Shown here: piece by piece, positions 58,591-64,000 of the stretch
Layout of the letters: every line of letters begins with the position of its first letter
How positions within the stretch are numbered: position 1 is the first letter of the stretch
Assembly: GCF_022012475.1 (NCBI RefSeq)
Contig: NZ_JAKLWS010000001.1
Coordinates: 62,001 to 126,000, forward strand
DNA from: Rhodohalobacter sulfatireducens
GTDB lineage: Bacteria; Bacteroidota; Rhodothermia; Balneolales; Balneolaceae
Reading direction: 5' to 3'
DNA: 64,000 nt
Position numbers and translations under genes: made by a program
Notes under the pieces: generated by a model
Told to the model about the DNA's origin: nothing
Database searches by the model: none
Seen by the model: only the letters and a program-made list of their open reading frames with translations

Positions 58591-61500
58591 ATGAAAAATA
58601 TTACCATTACAGAAACAATTCTGAAGCGGCCCGTAACCGCCATCATGATGTCTTTGTTGCTTATCGGGTTCGGTGTATTTTCTCTTTCAAACCTGAAGGT
58701 TACACTTTATCCCACTTTCAATATTCCGGTGATGGGCGTGTCTGTAAACTATGCAAATGTGGCCCCGGAGGATATGCTTCAGCTCGTCGTAAAACCGGTG
58801 GAAGCAGCGATATCCGGTGTTGAAGGAGTGGAGACGTTAGAATCTAATGTGAGCCAGGGAAGTACCTTCATGATTCTCCGACTCCAGTCGGGTACAGATA
58901 TTATGGTTACCGAACAAAAAGTTCGCGAAGCTGTTGAACGAATTCGTTCAGAATTGCCGAATGAAGCCAGCGAGCCAATCATTTTTCAGTTTGATCCCGA
59001 CCGTTCACCGGTAATACGCCTAAGCGTGGAATCCGATGTATTGGGGCTGGATGAACTCCGAACCCTTGCAGTTGAATTCATTGAACCGCGCTTTGAACGG
59101 ATCCCCGGAGTAGCCTCGGCAGATACCAGAGGGGGTCTTACACGAAACGTTTATGTAGATCTGAACCAGGAATCTCTCGCACGGCACAACCTCTTACCCC
59201 AGGATGTATTTCAGGCTATCTCACAAAATAATACACAAACCCCTATTGGAAACCTTGTAGCCGATCGAACCAGCTACAGCATACGGGCCGAATCGATGTA
59301 CACGAACATCCAACAGATTGCCCAAACCATTGTAACAATTGAGAATGGTATTCCCGTCCGTGTTCGTGATGTAGCAAGTGTAGAAGACGGATATGAAAAG
59401 ATTGAAAATATTGTAGAGATCAACGGTCGTAATAGTGTAACTGTTGAGGTTCAGAAACAATCTGACGCCAACACACTGGATGTTACACAGGCGGTTGTGG
59501 AGACTACTGGTGAATTTATGCCCGATCTGCCTTCCAGTGTCACCATGCAGGTGTTGAATAACGAGGGTCAGTTTATTGAAGACTCTGTATCAAACCTTGC
59601 CCAATCGGCTCTGATTGCATTGGTGGTGGTGGTCGTGATATTATTGATTTTCATGGGAGGGTGGAGAATTGCCTTTGTGGTTGCCATGAGCATCCCCGTT
59701 TCATTGACGGGTACGTTTGCTGCAATGTATGCTCTGGATATTACTCTGAACATCATCTCCATTACGGGGCTTGCTCTCGCGATCGGTCTTTTGGTTGATA
59801 ACTCTATAGTTGTTTCAGAGAGTATTGCCGCTCACCTTGAAGCAGGTAAAGACCGGTTTGATGCAGCACTGAGCGGAACCAAGGAAGTGGGAGGCGCACT
59901 GTTGGGTTCTACATTGACAACCATTGCTGTATTCGTACCGATCCTGGGCGTCTCCGGTTTTGCAGGCACTGTAGCTAAAGACCTTGCATTAACCATCTCT
60001 ATCTCCATTGCATTTTCATTCCTGGCGTCTATCATTTTAATACCGGTTCTGGCTTCCCTTATTTTAAAACGGGAAGAGTTTGTTAAGCATAGTTTTACCC
60101 TGAACTGGATGAAAACTCTCGAAAACCGCTACATCTCCATACTCGAGTGGATTTTAAAGAGAAAATATGTGATTGGGATTACCGTGTTATTGATTATCGG
60201 TGGGTCGTATTACCTGTTTACTGACATCCAAAAAGAGTTTTTCCCTGCAAGTGACCAGGGAACTTTTGAACTGGATGTAGAACTTCCCGCCGGAACCAAA
60301 CTTGCGCGGACAGCCACCGTCCTCAGAGATTTTTCCGATCATCTTCTTGATGATCCGAATGTTCGAACAGTTATCAACAATATTGGCCGTGAAGGGTGGA
60401 GTACAGAACCCAATATTGGCAGTTTGAGCATTACACTGGTTGATAAATTTCAGCGTGATCAAACGACAACCGAAATTGCTACGAGATTACAAGGCGAGCT
60501 TGAAGAACCTGACATAAAAGTTGAGCTTGATAATCTGGGTGGCGGAGCTCCGGGACGAGGTTGGGGAAATAGTGGGATCCGGGTTAGCTTGATTGGACCT
60601 GATATGGATGTGCTGCAACAGCTCACACTTCGCCTTGAACAGGCATTAATCGACGATCCGAATGTAATGTCTGTAAGTAATCCACGATCAAGACCGGAGC
60701 CTAAGCTGGTTTATGATATTAATAAAGAGAGAATCAATCGTGCCGGTTTTTCTCCCACAAATGTTGCTACACAACTTGGCATCCAAACCCGCGGAAACCG
60801 AGCCGGATATTATCGCGACCAGGGACGTGAAATTCCGATTATGGTACAACTCCAGCGCGACCAATTTCAAAGCAGGGAAGATCTCTTTTCACTTGAGCTG
60901 GCTCAATTTGAAGATCAGCGAATACCTGTTTTGGCTCTTGGTGATTTCTCCGTTGAAGAGGGACTCAGCCGAATAAGCCGGCGTGATCGGGAAACACTCC
61001 TGGACGTCAGTGTGATGGTTCGGGGTGATATGGAGGAGTATCGGCAAAAAATTATCAATGTCCTGGATAATGAAATCGCTATGCCCGATGGTTATCGATA
61101 TGCATTTACAGGATCTCTTTTTGATCAGCAGGAAAGCAGCAGAGAAATTCTTATTGCTGCAATTCTGGCTCTGCTTTTAACATATATGGTAATGGCCTCC
61201 ATTTTTGAGAATTTACGTGATCCTTTTATTGTGATGTTCTCAGTTCCATTGGCCTTTTTTGGATCTCTCGTATTCCTGTTTATGACATCCACATCTCTGA
61301 GTGTACCCGCATATATCGGAATTGTACTGCTGATTGGGATTGTGGTTAACAATGGAATTGTACTGGTCGACTTCATCCACCAGAATACACGTGGTAAAGA
61401 TGATGAGACGGATTATCTGGAACTGTTCCTCGAGGCCTGCCAGCGACGAATGCGACCTATTCTGTTGACAGCCCTCACTACGATCTTCTCCATGATTCCA

Positions 61501-61683
61501 CTTGCACTTGAATTCGGTGCCGGTTCCGAAACGTGGAGTCCGCTTGCCAGGTCAGTCATCGGGGGACTCGCATTTGCAACCGTCCTGACTCTTTTTGTAG
61601 TACCTGCGGTAGTTGTATCGATCTCCAAGAAGCGCAGAAAGAGTGTAAAAGAGGCGTTTAAGCTGAAAGATTCTCAAAGCTGA
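58591..61683 (+). CDS. RND efflux permease 2 (HAE-1-like)
   Basis: 1030 residues, same layout as permease 1 and 18 bases downstream of it. N-terminus ETILKRPVTAIMMSLLLIGFG, YANVAPEDMLQLVVKPVEAAISG in parts, GLLVDNSIVVSESIAAHLEAG and GIVVNNGIVLVDFIHQN. The relay position again reads D403 N404. A Gly-rich loop (GGGAPGRGWGNSG) lies in the second periplasmic region. The two permeases are different enough to form a heterotrimer as in MdtBC, or two alternative pumps. Transported compound unknown. Confidence 0.93.
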   Translation: MKNITITETILKRPVTAIMMSLLLIGFGVFSLSNLKVTLYPTFNIPVMGVSVNYANVAPEDMLQLVVKPVEAAISGVEGVETLESNVSQGSTFMILRLQSGTDIMVTEQKVREAVERIRSELPNEASEPIIFQFDPDRSPVIRLSVESDVLGLDELRTLAVEFIEPRFERIPGVASADTRGGLTRNVYVDLNQESLARHNLLPQDVFQAISQNNTQTPIGNLVADRTSYSIRAESMYTNIQQIAQTIVTIENGIPVRVRDVASVEDGYEKIENIVEINGRNSVTVEVQKQSDANTLDVTQAVVETTGEFMPDLPSSVTMQVLNNEGQFIEDSVSNLAQSALIALVVVVVILLIFMGGWRIAFVVAMSIPVSLTGTFAAMYALDITLNIISITGLALAIGLLVDNSIVVSESIAAHLEAGKDRFDAALSGTKEVGGALLGSTLTTIAVFVPILGVSGFAGTVAKDLALTISISIAFSFLASIILIPVLASLILKREEFVKHSFTLNWMKTLENRYISILEWILKRKYVIGITVLLIIGGSYYLFTDIQKEFFPASDQGTFELDVELPAGTKLARTATVLRDFSDHLLDDPNVRTVINNIGREGWSTEPNIGSLSITLVDKFQRDQTTTEIATRLQGELEEPDIKVELDNLGGGAPGRGWGNSGIRVSLIGPDMDVLQQLTLRLEQALIDDPNVMSVSNPRSRPEPKLVYDINKERINRAGFSPTNVATQLGIQTRGNRAGYYRDQGREIPIMVQLQRDQFQSREDLFSLELAQFEDQRIPVLALGDFSVEEGLSRISRRDRETLLDVSVMVRGDMEEYRQKIINVLDNEIAMPDGYRYAFTGSLFDQQESSREILIAAILALLLTYMVMASIFENLRDPFIVMFSVPLAFFGSLVFLFMTSTSLSVPAYIGIVLLIGIVVNNGIVLVDFIHQNTRGKDDETDYLELFLEACQRRMRPILLTALTTIFSMIPLALEFGAGSETWSPLARSVIGGLAFATVLTLFVVPAVVVSISKKRRKSVKEAFKLKDSQS

Positions 61684-61700
61684 TTAAACTAACTTACTCG

Positions 61701-61722
61701 TACCGAAGGGCCGCTTTCGGTA
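61701..61722 (+). terminator. Hairpin after the RND operon
   Basis: TACCGAA (61701-61707) and TTCGGTA (61716-61722) form a 7-bp stem with an eight-base loop, 17 bases after the permease stop. No T-run follows, so it may act as an mRNA-end stabiliser or a rho-dependent boundary instead of an intrinsic terminator. Confidence 0.4.
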
Positions 61723-61845
61723 TAAAACACCTGTAAGCACTGGGTTATATTCTAAACTTAAATTGTGGAAGGTACTTTTCATTTTCACTCAAAAGCCAGA
61801 GCCATGGAATGAATCTCCTGCATGCTCGATGGATTTAATAGAATC

Positions 61846-62622
61846 CTATAACTCTATCTCCTTCCGTAGTGAGCTTGCAGCACTTTCCACCTTCTCCTGT
61901 AATTTTTGTGCTAAATCCTTTCGGTCTGATGAACGGACAGTTTCCCTGCTGTATACCACATGGCAATTGATCTCTTTATTTCCAGCAAGCTTAAAGACGT
62001 GCTTATGAAACGGATCGCGGGCGCCGTAGAAACAAACTGTTTCATCTGCAGATGGATCACCTTCTGAAGTCTTGTATTGAATGACAGAAAAGTGAACCGG
62101 GATTGAGGCCGAAGCCGGATAATTTAAAAGAGAAGACCGAAAAGGGAGTACGCGATCTCCACCCGTTGTTGTGCCCTCGGGGAAAAGCACAATACCCTGG
62201 TATTTATTCAAACTTTTTGACAGCAATTCATTCACACGGGTTACATCTCTTTTGATAGAACGATCTACAAAAATTACCCCCGTATATTTCACCATTGGGC
62301 CTAACAGGGGCCAGGATTCCACGGCTTTTTTTGCTACAAACGTGCAGTTCATGTTGATGAACATTGGCACAATATCAATATAACTAAGGTGATTAGAGAC
62401 GAGAATGAATGGAGCTTCAGGAGGTGTGCCTTTTACGTGAAACCTAATACTTAGAATCCTTGCAACCGTCTTCGACCAAAAACGCATGTAAAGGTTTCTC
62501 CACGCTTCATAAGATAAGCCAAACAAACGTAGCGGCAGATAGATGGCAAAATACCCGGTATATGATAGCAGTGTAAAGAAAATCAGAAGAGATACTTTTA
62601 CACTTGCGCGAAGATTTCTCAT
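61846..62622 (-). CDS. PlsC-type lysophospholipid/lyso-ornithine lipid acyltransferase
   Basis: 258 residues. N-terminal membrane helix (about residues 12-33), then the acyltransferase motifs NHLSYIDIV (N-H-x4-D), GVIFVDRSIKRD and FPEGTTTGG, all intact. It adds an acyl chain to a lyso-lipid. Because the gene just upstream on the same strand is OlsB-like, it may be OlsA, the enzyme completing ornithine lipid, though a role as AGPAT is possible. 72 bases from the upstream gene, compatible with one transcript. Confidence 0.85.
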   Translation of the reverse strand: MRNLRASVKVSLLIFFTLLSYTGYFAIYLPLRLFGLSYEAWRNLYMRFWSKTVARILSIRFHVKGTPPEAPFILVSNHLSYIDIVPMFINMNCTFVAKKAVESWPLLGPMVKYTGVIFVDRSIKRDVTRVNELLSKSLNKYQGIVLFPEGTTTGGDRVLPFRSSLLNYPASASIPVHFSVIQYKTSEGDPSADETVCFYGARDPFHKHVFKLAGNKEINCHVVYSRETVRSSDRKDLAQKLQEKVESAASSLRKEIEL

Positions 62623-62694
62623 TGCAGATTCATTAATCGACTTTCTAAAAATAGATATGGCTAATCTAGTTCTTTAAGAAAGGGAAAAACAGCT

Positions 62695-63450
62695 TTATCC
62701 AAAAAACAATTTCCGGGTTTCATCGGATATCGCTTCTACGTCAAGTAAAATAACGAAGTGTAACAGATTCAGGTCCCGATCATATGAAGGCCCTCCACAA
62801 ACCGTGCATCCCACATCAATATAGTTTTGAAAAAGCGGCGGAATGTCGATCTCATCTGTTCTTGGCATATCATCATTCCATTCAAGCTCATAGCCTTCAC
62901 GCGGTTCTATATGATACTCGGGATGAAGAATATTTTCCTTTTCCAGGTGCTCCAGTGTTTGAAGGGCAACATGTGGCTTCTTTGATTCGAGGGCGGCATA
63001 TCCAAACAGGTATCTTTTTTTAAAGTGCTCAAGATAACCGGCAAGCCCTTTCCAGAGCAGGAATAAAACACGTCCGCTCCGGTGCTCTTCACTAATGCAT
63101 GCTCGACCAACTTCAACGGCATTTTTGAGCACATCTTCGGGCAAATTATTTAAACGGAAGCGCACATCCGTCGTAAATCCCTTTCCTGATTGCGCCTGTT
63201 CATAACTTTGTAACCGATAGGTACCGATAATACTACCTGATTCATTATGTACGACGATCAGATGATGTGCCTGGTCATCGTATTTATCCCGGTCAATTCC
63301 ATTCTCAAATATGAAGTTTCGATCCAGCTCACCTTTAAAAATGTTGTAACGAAGCCGTTGCGCAGCTTCTACCTCCTCTTCCGTTTTGGCAAATTTAATT
63401 GTATATCGACGGCTGGCAACATCTGAGATTACGTGATCTTTAACTAACAA
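62695..63450 (-). CDS. GNAT/OlsB-like N-acyltransferase
   Basis: 251 residues. It matches the ornithine-acyl[ACP] N-acyltransferase (OlsB) / hemolysin-like GNAT group: YTIKFAKTEEEVEAAQRLRYNIF, HLIVVHNESGSIIGTYRL, EVGRACISEEHRSGRVLFLLWKGL, FGYAALESKKPH and the C-terminal PPLFQNYIDVGCTVCGGPSYDRDLNLLHFVILL in pieces. This family N-acylates ornithine to give lyso-ornithine lipid. The C-x-x-C-GGP motif is typical of the group. With the PlsC-like gene downstream it would form an olsBA operon. Confidence 0.8.
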   Translation of the reverse strand: MLVKDHVISDVASRRYTIKFAKTEEEVEAAQRLRYNIFKGELDRNFIFENGIDRDKYDDQAHHLIVVHNESGSIIGTYRLQSYEQAQSGKGFTTDVRFRLNNLPEDVLKNAVEVGRACISEEHRSGRVLFLLWKGLAGYLEHFKKRYLFGYAALESKKPHVALQTLEHLEKENILHPEYHIEPREGYELEWNDDMPRTDEIDIPPLFQNYIDVGCTVCGGPSYDRDLNLLHFVILLDVEAISDETRKLFFG

Positions 63451-63669
63451 AATTTAAATCCATTATTTTAATTTGATAACGCACCTAAAGTATTTTAACC
63501 ATTTTACCGATCATTATGAAGTCGGTAAATGACTGTCAAAATACGATTTTTTTAACCCAACAGGGATAAAAATTCTAAAGAAATCAATTTATAAAATTTA
63601 TGAAAAAGGGCTTTATATTGTTTTGCGTTTACAACTCCAAATCACAAAAATTTAGTTCAAACTATATTT

Positions 63670-64000
63670 TTGAAGCTCAACATCTCAAAAAACTCGCTTC
63701 TTAAAGATCTCAATCTTTATATCATTTTTGGTGTAACTCTAACCTCTGTGATGGGCGTTTCGAGTATAGCGCCGGCATTCCCTTCAATCGGGCGCTCACT
63801 GAATGTATCAACTAACCAGATTGGATTATTAATCACCTTTTTTACGCTTCCGGGTATTATTTTTACGCCCATTTTTGGAATCCTTGCAGACCGTTTTAAC
63901 CGCAAAGTTATTCTCGTTCCATCCCTGTTCTTGTTTGGTATTGCCGGTACCGCCTGTGCTCTGGCAGACAGTTTTGAACAACTGTTGATGTTCAGGGTAT
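63670..64000 (+). CDS. MFS transporter, N-terminal fragment cut by the window edge
   Basis: A frame opens at the TTG at 63670 and runs to the end of the window, 110 codons without a stop. It encodes three or four transmembrane helices beginning LNLYIIFGVTLTSVMGVSSIAP and then the MFS motif A GILADRFNRKVILV between helices 2 and 3. The start is TTG because no in-frame ATG or GTG lies upstream. Probably a drug/H+ antiporter-type MFS member. Substrate cannot be inferred from the fragment. Confidence 0.85.
   Translation, partial: MKLNISKNSLLKDLNLYIIFGVTLTSVMGVSSIAPAFPSIGRSLNVSTNQIGLLITFFTLPGIIFTPIFGILADRFNRKVILVPSLFLFGIAGTACALADSFEQLLMFRV

Overview
The window looks like a chromosomal segment of a Gram-negative member of the Bacteroidota/FCB group, most probably Balneolota. 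This is an inference from gene content: many exported lipoproteins, a TonB protein, tandem RND permeases and a tricorn-like protease. Two TAnnTTTG-type promoters and the scarcity of strong Shine-Dalgarno sequences agree with it. No rRNA, tRNA, CRISPR array, insertion sequence or phage gene was found. About 57 protein genes were identified. Both ends are cut: a membrane protein at the left edge and an MFS transporter at the right edge.

Layout. 0-6.5 kb: an ATP-cone/Mrr-type nuclease overlapping a beta-CASP metallo-beta-lactamase gene, small metal-related proteins (DUF411, CDF exporter), a tandem pair of paralogous membrane proteins, and two 98-bp inverted-repeat elements between convergent genes. 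6.6-9 kb: NADP-type glutamate dehydrogenase and a Fer4/CDGSH iron-sulfur protein. 9-16.2 kb: a notable set in which every product carries an export signal: PQQ-type dehydrogenase-cytochrome c fusion, SMP-30 lactonase, two RidA proteins, an EF_0837-type amidohydrolase and a Tat-exported SelA/DgaE-like PLP enzyme. Its gaps are filled with palindromic repeats. 16.2-22 kb: mostly membrane and exported proteins (DUF423, AsmA-like, AI-2E/PerM, DedA, CotH-like). 22.1-22.8 kb is a long gap without a recognisable gene.

22.8-38.4 kb: split LigD phosphoesterase and polymerase genes without ligase or Ku, a P-type ATPase, a ZIP transporter, leucine dehydrogenase, a tricorn-type protease, a 54-residue membrane protein, Hsp33 and NDH-2. 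38.4-44.5 kb, minus strand: a DUF433/DUF5615 toxin-antitoxin-like pair whose toxin is broken by a nonsense codon, an A-type Fe-S carrier, an AlbA_2 protein, gpsA-plsY, lipA-lipB and tonB. 44.6-53.2 kb: GH18 lipoprotein, MATE exporter, dihydrolipoyl dehydrogenase, Na+/alanine symporter, DinB, MarC and GMC oxidoreductase. 53.3-64 kb: a GAF/fRMsr-like protein, an adaptor plus two RND permeases, and a probable OlsB/OlsA pair for ornithine lipids.

How the genes may work together. The 9-16 kb genes could form a periplasmic route that oxidises a sugar or amino sugar, opens the lactone, deacylates and eliminates ammonia with a PLP enzyme, with RidA proteins hydrolysing the imine. Glutamate dehydrogenase 1 kb away could assimilate the ammonia. 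This pathway is a hypothesis from domain content and signal peptides; no substrate is shown by the sequence. lipA/lipB and lpdA supply lipoylated 2-oxoacid dehydrogenases, and gpsA, plsY, the PlsC-like enzyme and the OlsB-like enzyme concern membrane lipid synthesis.
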